64,000 nt of DNA from assembly GCF_005671395.1 (NCBI RefSeq), contig NZ_CP040428.1, positions 186,001 to 250,000 on the forward strand. The letters run 5' to 3'. A model generated the notes under the pieces. It worked only from the letters and a program-made list of their open reading frames with translations. It did no database searches and was not told the origin of the DNA. Position 1 is the stretch's first letter, and each line of letters opens with the position of its first letter. Below, piece by piece: positions 56,261 to 64,000 of this stretch. The translations under genes and the position numbers were made by a program. This stretch comes from Jejubacter calystegiae (GTDB lineage Bacteria; Pseudomonadota; Gammaproteobacteria; Enterobacterales; Enterobacteriaceae).

Positions 56261-59200
56261 TTACACCAACTGCAACTGGTGGTTAGCCAAAAGCGTAGCC
56301 AGATCGGTCTGTACGCCGTTCAGGGTAATCACGGCGTTGGGGTCAAAGTGGCCGCCCGTTCCGTCGCGATCGATCCGAATTTCGGTGTTACTGCCGTTCT
56401 GCACCACCTGGATGTAGTCGCTGATGTTGCCCGCGCTGGCATCCAGGGTGGCAACGCCGTTGACGTAAGTCGCCGAACCGCTACCGTTATAGCCGCTGTC
56501 GGCCAGTAGCTCGCGCAGATCGATGCGATCGGTATCCGCCGTGCCTTCCCAGGTCCCCACGGTAAAGCCGTTCACCACATCACTACCATTACCGCCGGTG
56601 GCATCGTTCGCGTTCAGCAGTTTGTAGAGCAGTGTGTCCTGACCGCCGTTACCGATATTAAAGGTGTCGTTACCGCCGCGACCTTCGAAGGTGTTATCAC
56701 CGCTGCTGCCGGTAAAGGTGTCATTGCCGCCGCCACCGGCGATGCCCTCAATATTGACGAAGGTCGCCTTGCCGAAGCCGGTATCCTGCTGCGCATCGCT
56801 GCTCAGGTCGATGGTCAGCGCCGAATTCCCCGCCAGCCTGTAGTCGACGATGTCCATACCGCCATCGGCGCTCCAGACGTTGGCGTCAGACACCACCTTG
56901 CTACCGCCACCGCCGTTGTAAACGTGGGTACCCGCGGTGGCATACAGGGTATCGTTATAGCCGGTGCCCAGAATGCCCACGCTGTTGGTACCGTCGCTGG
57001 CTGCCTGGGCACTGTCGGATGCCGCCGCGCCATCTTCCGCCGTCAACGCATAGGCGTGGTTCTTCTCGACCGCCTTCAGCCCGCCCCAGCTGGCGTTGAC
57101 GTTTTCGATATCGTTGGTCACACCGGAAGAGTCCAGGGTCACCGAAGCGATACCGCCGTAATCATTGCCGTTCGCCAGCAGCACCGCGCTGTAGGACTTA
57201 TCGGCATCCAGTCCGTAGAAGTAGACCAGCGCCGAAGAGTCGTTCATGTTGACGCCGCCCTGCGGGTTGATCACCTGGGAGCCGACCACCTTGCCGGTCG
57301 CCTCATCCACCAGCAGCACCGTGTTGCCGTAAAAGCTGTTTATACCGTTAGCATCGGTGATACGCAGGATAATGCTGGTGCCGTCGTTGATAACGCTGGT
57401 GTTCTCGACATACTCCGTGGCGCCGCCAGCGGCGCGGAACATCACCAGATCGCGATCGCCATCGTAGTCCAGATCCAGCGCCAGGGCGCCAGTGGCGAAG
57501 TTTCGGGTACCGTTGTTGGCATTGGTAATGAGAGTGCTGGATGACCAGTTCACCTGCCCGGTGGCGCTGTTCACCCCGTTATTCAGCCACAGCAGACCAA
57601 CGTTAGCCGCGTTGTTGGTCGCGGTATTCCCTGCAGCACCGGCAATTTCGATCAGATCCATCCTGCCGTCGCCGTTCCAGTCCACCGCCAGCGAGGTCAT
57701 ACTGTTAACGTTGTCGCCCAGGCTCTGGAGGTTAGAAGCAGTCCCCGCACCGTTTGTGGCCGCAGTTAAGTTCCCGCTTCCGTCGTTATACAAAACGGTA
57801 CTGGCAGGACTATAGGTTCCTCCCTGTTTTGTCATGCCCCCCAGGAACAGATCCATATAGCCATCACCGTTCAGATCGGCCCAGGTCATGGTGGTGTAGT
57901 AGTTATCTACACCGGAATCACCCCAGAATACGTTAGTGACGATCTGGGTATTGGTCAGCGTGTAGTTGCCATTGCTGTCCTCACCGTTGCTGACCACCAC
58001 CAGACGGTTCAAAGAGGTACTGGAACCGCCTCCCGACGTTCTGTTGGTACCCACCGTCCCGTGGTAAACAATATCGACATAACCGTCGTTATTCAGATCC
58101 ACGCCGGAAACTTCACGATCCGGCGTGGCGTTACCGGTATTGGTGGCCGCCACGCCATCCTGACTGGTAGCCGTTTCCACATAGGCTCCGGTCTTATCAA
58201 AACCGGTAATGGTGCCATCGGTATTCATCACTATCTGTGAATCATAGCCACCGCGCACATTTGCATCGTTAGGCGTTTCATCACCGTATACCAAGTCGAC
58301 ATAACCATCGCCATTAATATCAATGCCCATAAAACCGCCATACCATGCATAGGCATTACCATTGACATCGTCACTCTGGCCAGCCACGCCGCTAGCCCCC
58401 ACCTGGAAGGCGGTCCAGGTACCGTCCTCGTTATATTTAAAGGACTGCTGACCGTTAATATAGCTGGTATCCGCCCCCATCAGATCCATCAAACCATCGC
58501 GATCGAAGTCGATAAATGACGACTGTTGCTGGGTATCCGTCCCTTTAACCGACACCGAACTAAAAGAGCCCAAAGTCGAAGAGTTGGTGCCGTCCTGGGT
58601 AAAGATCGTCGAGTTACTGAGGATCCGCCAGGTACCGTCTTCGCCGATGGTCAGCGCGGTACCGGTATCGTCAGAAGAGGCAGCCGTCGCGGTAAAGGCG
58701 ATCTCCGGGGTCGGGGAAACCGTCAGTTCGCTGGTGCTATCATCTGCGGTAACCCTGGTGCCATCCGCAGCATACAGCGCTGCCTGTACTTCATAGCTTT
58801 TGATGTCCAGCGCGTCGCTATCCGGAATCTGCACATACCAGGTGCTGTTATTGGGATCGATCACCACCGCGCCGGTGCGTGAGCTGTAGGTCACGTTATT
58901 AATCGTGACCTCCATGTATTCGCCATCCAGCATCCGGAAGTCGATGGTGCCAGAGACGATCGGCGTGGTGTCCAGGGTATCCTGAGCGTTGACGATCAGC
59001 GGCAGATCCACCGTGAAGCTGAATTCCGGGGAGCGGCTGCCTTCGTTGCCTGCGGCATCCACCACCACTGCCTGGTAAGCCGGGGTATCGCCATCGCTGG
59101 CGGGTTCAGTCAGCGCAAAGCTCCACTCGGTACCGTTCACCGCCGCTTCGCCCAGCAGCACGCCATCGGCGGTGTAGATGCGTACGATTTCGCCGTAGCC

Positions 59201-62200
59201 CAGCGCCTCGCCCAGGGTGCCATGCAGCACCGGCGTACGCTCGTCGGTGGTGGTGCCTGCGCCGAAGCGGCCGCGAGAAGCCCCGACATCGTCGCTGTAT
59301 TGCACGATAGTCGCCAGATTGTCCGGCGGCGTGGTATCCACGGTGACCTGCTGGCTGGTGGTCGCGCTCACGTTGCCGGCCTGGTCCACCACCCGCATCT
59401 GGTAAGTGTAAACATCGTCCGCCAGTTCGCGGGTATCGGTGTAGCGCCAGCGGGTGCCGGAAACCTCGACGTCCACCCAGGTTTTACCGCCATCGATACT
59501 GATCTGGACATGGTCACCCTGCGCCGGTTCGGCCCCCAGGGTACCGTTCAGCGTCAGGGTCTTATCGCTGGTGATAAAATCGCTGTCGCTAAAGCCGGTG
59601 TCTTCCGAGATGCTGTCCACATTGACCGTAATAGCCGCATCCGGCGCGGTGGTGTCCACCGTGACCGTCTGCCGCACCGTCGAGCCCACGTTACCGGCAT
59701 CGTCCACCACCCGCACCCAGTAGTCGTGGCTGCCCTCTTCCAGGACACGGGTATCGTTGTAGTACCAGCTATTGCCGACGGTAGTCACCGCCAGCCAGCT
59801 ATTACCGCCGTCCAGGCTTATCTGGACATATTCGCCTTCAATCAGTGATGCCGCCAGCGAACCATGAATCGTCAGGGTCGTATCGCGGGTGACAAAGTCG
59901 CTGGCGCTCAATCCGGTGTCATCGCTGATGCTGTCGATGGTCACGGCAGTGGTCGGCGCGCGGGTATCCACCGTCACCACCTGGCTGGTGGTGGCGCTGA
60001 TATTGCCCGCGTCGTCGATCACCCGCAACTGGTAGTTGTAGTCGCCGTCCGCCAGTTCACGGCCATCGACGTAGGTCCACTCCTGACCGCTGACGTCAAC
60101 ATCTATCCAGGTTTTGCCGCCGTCCAGGCTGACCTGAGCGTGTTCGCCTTGTGAAAGCGCGGCCCCCAGTTTCCCCTTCAGGATGATGCTGTTATCGCTG
60201 GTGATAAAGTCATCGCTCGCCAGACCGGTATCCCGGGAAACGCTGTCCACGCTGATGGCGGCGGCTTGCGGTGCCACGGTATCCACAACTACATCCTGAC
60301 TGTCGGTGGCGCCGACGTTACCGGCGTTATCCACCACCCGCACCTGATAATTCCAGGTACCGTCATCTAACTGACGACCGTCTTCGTAGCGCCAGCTGGT
60401 ACCGGTCACGGTCAGATCGATCCAGGTGGTACCGCCATCCAGACTAATCTGCGCTTTTTCTCCACTGCCCAGCGTCGCACCCAGCGAACCTTCTACCGTC
60501 ACCGGTGTGGTGCGGGTAATAAAGTCGGTCGCGCTCAGGCCGCTGTCGCTTTGTAGCGCATCGATGCTGATGGTCATCGACGGCGCATCCAGATCCACTG
60601 TGATACTGCGATCGTCGTGGGAGGTATTGCCAATCAGGTTATCCACTTCGGCATAGACCACCCAGGCGCTGCCGTCCGCCAGTGCGGCCACGTCGGCGCT
60701 GCCAACGGTGGCGCTCCAGCTACCGTCCGGCTTCACCGTCGCGGTATAGCTCTTACCGTTCAGGGTGACCGTCACCGTCTGACCCACCGCGCCGCCGGAA
60801 GTCCCGCTGATAACCAGCGCCGCGCCATGTTCGGCGGCATTGATAATGTCATCCTGGGCGATGGTATCGATGGTAATAGAAGGTACTTCACCGCTCAGGG
60901 CAAACTCGTGGCTTCCGGAACCGCCGTTACCGGCTTTATCCGTCACCTTCGCGCTCAGGGTATAGCGACCATCCTGCAGGCCGTTGAAATCTTCTGCCGA
61001 CAGCGTAATGGACCAGTTACCGCCTTCGCCCACCGTGGCGGTATAGTCGTTTCCGTTAAAGGTCACGATGATGGTCTGCCCGGCTTCTGCCGTGGTGGTA
61101 CCGCTCACGGTTTGTCCGGTCAGTTGCTCGGCGGCGTTAACCACGTCATCGGTCGCCACCGGGCTAAAGGTGATGGTCGGCGCGGTCAGATCCAGACTCA
61201 GGGAGCCGGACTGGGTCACGCTGTTGCCCGCCTTATCCGTTACCGTGGCGCTAAAGCCGTGATTACCGTCGGCCATACCATTAAAGTCGGTTGCCGGAAC
61301 CGTGACCGACCAGATGCCGCCTTCGCCCACAGTCGCGGTATAGGTGCGGTTATTAAAGCTCACCGTCACCACCTGCCCGACTTCCGCTGTGGTAGTGCCG
61401 CTGATGCTCTGTCCGGCCTGCTGTTCAGCAATATTAATCACGTTGTCGCTGGCCACCGCGTTAAAGGTCAGGGTCGGCGCCAGGGTATCCACCGTTAGCG
61501 TGGCGCTCTGGCTGGTGCTGTTACCGGCCTTATCGCTCACGCTTGCGGTAACGTTCAGCGCCCCTTCGGCAAGTAACGCCAGGTCCTCTACCGGCACATT
61601 CAGCGTCCAGCTACCGTCTATCAGAACGGTGGTGGTATAGCTCGCCTCGCCCAGGGTAACGGTGACGGTCTGGCCCGGCTCAGCACTGCTGGTGCCGCGA
61701 ATAGTCAGCGGCTGCTGCTGTTCCAGCGCGTTGAGCATATTGTCGGTCGAGATAGCCGCCAGGGTGATCACCGGCGCACTGGTATCTACGGTGATGGCAT
61801 GACTGGCCGAAGCGCTGTTACCCACCGTATCCTGGGCCGAAACGATCACGCTGTAGCTGCCGCCGTCTGCCAGCGCGGCCACATCCTCTGCCGGAATGGT
61901 CAGGCTCCACGCGCCGCTATCGCCAACGGTAACGCTGTAATCCTTACCGTTCAGATTGACGCTAATCGCCGCGCCGCTCTTCAGCCCGTGGCTACCGCCG
62001 CTGATGGTCAGTTCGCCGCCCGCTTCCGTAGCGTTAATCACATCATCACCCGCGACAGTATTCACGCTCAGGCTAATTTCGGTCGTGCTGACCACCAGAT
62101 CATGGCTCTGGCTCGCACTGTTGCCCGCGCTGTTTACCACGGTAGCGTTCAGGGTCAGGGTACCGTCCTCAAGGGCGGCGATAACCTCTGCCGGTACGCC

Positions 62201-64000
62201 GACGCTCCAGTGACCGGCGGCATCCACCGTGGTGGTCCAGCTGCGATCGCCCAGGGTGAGCGTTACCTTATCGCCGGTATTCGCGCCGGTGACGCTGCCG
62301 CTGATAATCTGCGCCTGGTCGTGCTCGACCCGGTTGATCACATCATCCCCCGCCACCTTATTAAAGGTCAGGGTCGGCGCCTGAGTATCCAGAATCACCT
62401 GGGTACTGGCGTTGGTGGTGTTACCGGCCTTGTCGCTGACGCTTGCCTGTATCGGATGGCTGGCATCGGCCAGCAGCGTCAGGTCACTGCCAGGCAGCTC
62501 CAGACTCCAGCTACCATCGGCCTGTACCCTGGCCTGGTACTGCTTACCGCCCAGGGTTAGGGTTACCGTCTGACCGGCTTCGGCATCGCTGGTGCCCTTC
62601 ACGGTCACCCCCGCGCCCGCCTCGGAGGCGTTAATCAGGTTATCCCCGGCAATGGTATCGATGGTCAGGCCCGGCAACTGAGTATCGACCCGATATTCGT
62701 GGCCTGCCTGGGCACTGTTGCCTGCCTGATTGGTGACGCTGACCTGCACGCTGGCGGTGCCTTCCGGCAGCTTCGCCAGATCCGCCGCCGCAACCTCCAG
62801 ACTCCAGGCGCCGCCGTCCTCCACCTTGGCGGTGTACGTCTTGCCGCCAAAGGTGATGGTGACGGTACGGCCCGCTTCCACATTGCTGGTGGTGCCGGAG
62901 AGCGTCAGGGCTTCGCCGCGCTCCACGGCGTTCAGCACGTCATCCGCAGTGACGCTGTCGATGGTGATTGCCACGACATCCAGATCCACCGTCACCTGGT
63001 GGCTGATTTCCACCGGGTTACCGGCGCTGCTTTGCGCACTGGCATCAATCACCAGCTTGCCTTCCGGCCACTGGGCCACATCTGCGGCCTCCACCCCGGT
63101 CTGCCAGCTGCCATCGGCCCTGACGGTAGCCGTATAGGTCTTGCCGTGAATGGTCAGGGTCACGCTGGCACCGGCGCTCAGCCCTTCGCTGGTTCCGCTG
63201 ATCACCAGCGCCTGGTGATGTTCGATGCTGTTAACGATATCGTCGCCGGAAACGGTGTTGATACGCAGCCCCGGAATATTCGCGTCGATGGCGATATCCC
63301 GCTCCGCGCCGCCGCTGTTGCCGTGGCCGTTGGTGACGCTGGCGCTGATGGTCAGCTCACCGTCACCCAGCGCTTTCAGCATTTCTGTGGTCAGTTCCAG
63401 CTTCCAGCTCAGGTCGTCCTGAACCTTCACCTCGTAGCTCTTACCGCCTATCATCACGGTGACGGTATCGCCGGAGGCCGCGCCGCTGACCTTACCTGTC
63501 AGGGTCTGGCCCGCCGCCAGTTCGGCGGCGTTAATGATGTTATCGGCGGTGACAGAATCGATAGTCACCTGCGGCCTGGCGGTATCCACCGTCAGGCTGC
63601 CGCTGGCATTCACGCTGTTGCCCACACCGTTGGTGGCCGTGGCGGTCAGGGTGTAGCCCGCCTCGCCCAGACCGGCCAGGTCAGCCACCGGCACTTCCGT
63701 GCGCCAGTTTCCGCTGTCATCCACGGTAGCGCTGTAGCGCTTACCATTCAGCATGACCGTCACCACCGTACCTGCCGCCAGGTGAGCGCTGGCGCCGCTC
63801 AGTACCAGCGGCTGGCCCTTCTCGGTGGCGTTCAGAATGCCGTCGCCCGCCAGGGTATCGAAGCTCAGCGAGGGCAGACCGGTGTCCACCGTTACGTTAT
63901 GACTGGCGCTGCCGCTATTGCCTGCGGCGTCGGTTACCGTCACGTCGATGCTGACCTTTCCGTCCTGCAAGGCGCTGACCACATCCGCCGGTACGCCCAG
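56261..64000 (-). CDS. giant BapA-like type I secreted adhesin, C-terminal part
   Basis: The frame is open to the window edge, giving 2,579 residues here; the N-terminus lies outside. From N to C it has eleven complete Ig-like repeats of about 100 residues (motifs INAAE, GQTVTVTLNGK, DGSW, DKAGN; about 60600-63880), four repeats of a second type (D-x-G-x-S-x-x-D-F, SLDGGTTW, AGNVGAT; about 59320-60600) and two divergent Ig-like units. Next come six FG-GAP/VCBS-type calcium motifs (DFDRDGLMDL and similar; 57445-58511). The C-terminus has RTX-like GGxGNDTF repeats (about 56615-56745) and an aliphatic end, the usual type I secretion signal. Exporter and adaptor genes follow. It probably promotes adhesion or biofilm formation, by family. 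Confidence 0.9.
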   Translation of the reverse strand: MGVPADVVSALQDGKVSIDVTVTDAAGNSGSASHNVTVDTGLPSLSFDTLAGDGILNATEKGQPLVLSGASAHLAAGTVVTVMLNGKRYSATVDDSGNWRTEVPVADLAGLGEAGYTLTATATNGVGNSVNASGSLTVDTARPQVTIDSVTADNIINAAELAAGQTLTGKVSGAASGDTVTVMIGGKSYEVKVQDDLSWKLELTTEMLKALGDGELTISASVTNGHGNSGGAERDIAIDANIPGLRINTVSGDDIVNSIEHHQALVISGTSEGLSAGASVTLTIHGKTYTATVRADGSWQTGVEAADVAQWPEGKLVIDASAQSSAGNPVEISHQVTVDLDVVAITIDSVTADDVLNAVERGEALTLSGTTSNVEAGRTVTITFGGKTYTAKVEDGGAWSLEVAAADLAKLPEGTASVQVSVTNQAGNSAQAGHEYRVDTQLPGLTIDTIAGDNLINASEAGAGVTVKGTSDAEAGQTVTLTLGGKQYQARVQADGSWSLELPGSDLTLLADASHPIQASVSDKAGNTTNASTQVILDTQAPTLTFNKVAGDDVINRVEHDQAQIISGSVTGANTGDKVTLTLGDRSWTTTVDAAGHWSVGVPAEVIAALEDGTLTLNATVVNSAGNSASQSHDLVVSTTEISLSVNTVAGDDVINATEAGGELTISGGSHGLKSGAAISVNLNGKDYSVTVGDSGAWSLTIPAEDVAALADGGSYSVIVSAQDTVGNSASASHAITVDTSAPVITLAAISTDNMLNALEQQQPLTIRGTSSAEPGQTVTVTLGEASYTTTVLIDGSWTLNVPVEDLALLAEGALNVTASVSDKAGNSTSQSATLTVDTLAPTLTFNAVASDNVINIAEQQAGQSISGTTTAEVGQVVTVSFNNRTYTATVGEGGIWSVTVPATDFNGMADGNHGFSATVTDKAGNSVTQSGSLSLDLTAPTITFSPVATDDVVNAAEQLTGQTVSGTTTAEAGQTIIVTFNGNDYTATVGEGGNWSITLSAEDFNGLQDGRYTLSAKVTDKAGNGGSGSHEFALSGEVPSITIDTIAQDDIINAAEHGAALVISGTSGGAVGQTVTVTLNGKSYTATVKPDGSWSATVGSADVAALADGSAWVVYAEVDNLIGNTSHDDRSITVDLDAPSMTISIDALQSDSGLSATDFITRTTPVTVEGSLGATLGSGEKAQISLDGGTTWIDLTVTGTSWRYEDGRQLDDGTWNYQVRVVDNAGNVGATDSQDVVVDTVAPQAAAISVDSVSRDTGLASDDFITSDNSIILKGKLGAALSQGEHAQVSLDGGKTWIDVDVSGQEWTYVDGRELADGDYNYQLRVIDDAGNISATTSQVVTVDTRAPTTAVTIDSISDDTGLSASDFVTRDTTLTIHGSLAASLIEGEYVQISLDGGNSWLAVTTVGNSWYYNDTRVLEEGSHDYWVRVVDDAGNVGSTVRQTVTVDTTAPDAAITVNVDSISEDTGFSDSDFITSDKTLTLNGTLGAEPAQGDHVQISIDGGKTWVDVEVSGTRWRYTDTRELADDVYTYQMRVVDQAGNVSATTSQQVTVDTTPPDNLATIVQYSDDVGASRGRFGAGTTTDERTPVLHGTLGEALGYGEIVRIYTADGVLLGEAAVNGTEWSFALTEPASDGDTPAYQAVVVDAAGNEGSRSPEFSFTVDLPLIVNAQDTLDTTPIVSGTIDFRMLDGEYMEVTINNVTYSSRTGAVVIDPNNSTWYVQIPDSDALDIKSYEVQAALYAADGTRVTADDSTSELTVSPTPEIAFTATAASSDDTGTALTIGEDGTWRILSNSTIFTQDGTNSSTLGSFSSVSVKGTDTQQQSSFIDFDRDGLMDLMGADTSYINGQQSFKYNEDGTWTAFQVGASGVAGQSDDVNGNAYAWYGGFMGIDINGDGYVDLVYGDETPNDANVRGGYDSQIVMNTDGTITGFDKTGAYVETATSQDGVAATNTGNATPDREVSGVDLNNDGYVDIVYHGTVGTNRTSGGGSSTSLNRLVVVSNGEDSNGNYTLTNTQIVTNVFWGDSGVDNYYTTMTWADLNGDGYMDLFLGGMTKQGGTYSPASTVLYNDGSGNLTAATNGAGTASNLQSLGDNVNSMTSLAVDWNGDGRMDLIEIAGAAGNTATNNAANVGLLWLNNGVNSATGQVNWSSSTLITNANNGTRNFATGALALDLDYDGDRDLVMFRAAGGATEYVENTSVINDGTSIILRITDANGINSFYGNTVLLVDEATGKVVGSQVINPQGGVNMNDSSALVYFYGLDADKSYSAVLLANGNDYGGIASVTLDSSGVTNDIENVNASWGGLKAVEKNHAYALTAEDGAAASDSAQAASDGTNSVGILGTGYNDTLYATAGTHVYNGGGGSKVVSDANVWSADGGMDIVDYRLAGNSALTIDLSSDAQQDTGFGKATFVNIEGIAGGGGNDTFTGSSGDNTFEGRGGNDTFNIGNGGQDTLLYKLLNANDATGGNGSDVVNGFTVGTWEGTADTDRIDLRELLADSGYNGSGSATYVNGVATLDASAGNISDYIQVVQNGSNTEIRIDRDGTGGHFDPNAVITLNGVQTDLATLLANHQLQLV

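Noticed and set aside
56261-64000. numerous plus-strand frames opposite the adhesin
   Set aside because: They mirror the repeats of the adhesin, and many are similar to one another for that reason only.

Overview
The window looks like chromosome from a member of the Enterobacteriaceae that is not Escherichia coli itself. The gene order bglA, ygfF, gcvPHT, ubiI-ubiH-pepP-ygfB, zapA-ssrS-fau, serA-rpiA-argP, yggE-argO-mscS, fbaA-pgk-epd, tktA-loiP, speB-speA, metK follows the well known E. coli/Salmonella backbone. The proteins resemble their E. coli counterparts closely from end to end, and the 6S RNA has the same 184-nt length. Several places depart from the E. coli order, so a relative such as Enterobacter, Kosakonia or a similar genus is likely; the exact genus cannot be fixed from this sequence alone.

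Layout. 1-5.8 kb: an HD-domain phosphohydrolase, a MurR/RpiR regulator, 6-phospho-beta-glucosidase BglA, a tri-haem cytochrome c peroxidase with a convincing FNR box, a frameshifted YjfB-like gene and the dehydrogenase YgfF. 5.8-10.8 kb: the glycine cleavage operon gcvTHP with a PurR-like box. 10.8-21.1 kb: ubiquinone hydroxylases, PepP, YgfB, the divergent zapA-ssrS-fau unit, an inserted LysR/PACE efflux pair, serA, rpiA and argP. 21.2-30.6 kb: yggE, the arginine exporter argO, mscS, the glycolytic/pentose phosphate block fbaA-pgk-epd and tktA (with a Cra-like site), and the metalloprotease loiP.

30.6-46.6 kb is an accessory region between loiP and speB. It holds a broken MFS gene, lipocalin Blc, an orphan NadS-type antitoxin with a truncated toxin, and a tightly packed 14-gene minus-strand run. 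That run encodes a complete three-component Rieske oxygenase (ferredoxin, alpha-only oxygenase, FAD reductase), an extradiol (VOC) dioxygenase, two SDR dehydrogenases, an alpha/beta hydrolase, a cupin, an MFS importer, an IclR regulator, an L-aspartate-dehydrogenase-like enzyme, an aldehyde dehydrogenase and a ThDP-dependent decarboxylase-like enzyme. A second MFS transporter is divergent. The set reads as a full uptake, ring hydroxylation, ring cleavage, C-C hydrolysis and side-chain oxidation route. The substrate is not identifiable, and the aspartate dehydrogenase hints at a nitrogen-containing compound or product. It is the best candidate here for an undescribed system.

46.6-51.6 kb returns to the backbone (speB, speA, metK). 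The speA upstream region contains a 48-codon frame with an exceptionally strong Shine-Dalgarno sequence. 51.8-64 kb is a second accessory region: a two-winged-helix regulator, then on the other strand an HlyD adaptor, a type I secretion ABC exporter with an apparent amber truncation, and the C-terminal 2,579 residues of a giant BapA-like adhesin that runs off the window. The adhesin combines two kinds of Ig-like repeats, an integrin-like FG-GAP/VCBS propeller and an RTX-like type I secretion signal. A GAGAGGG-type palindrome recurs in intergenic gaps at four loci (five copies). No tRNA, rRNA operon, CRISPR array, IS element or phage gene was seen.
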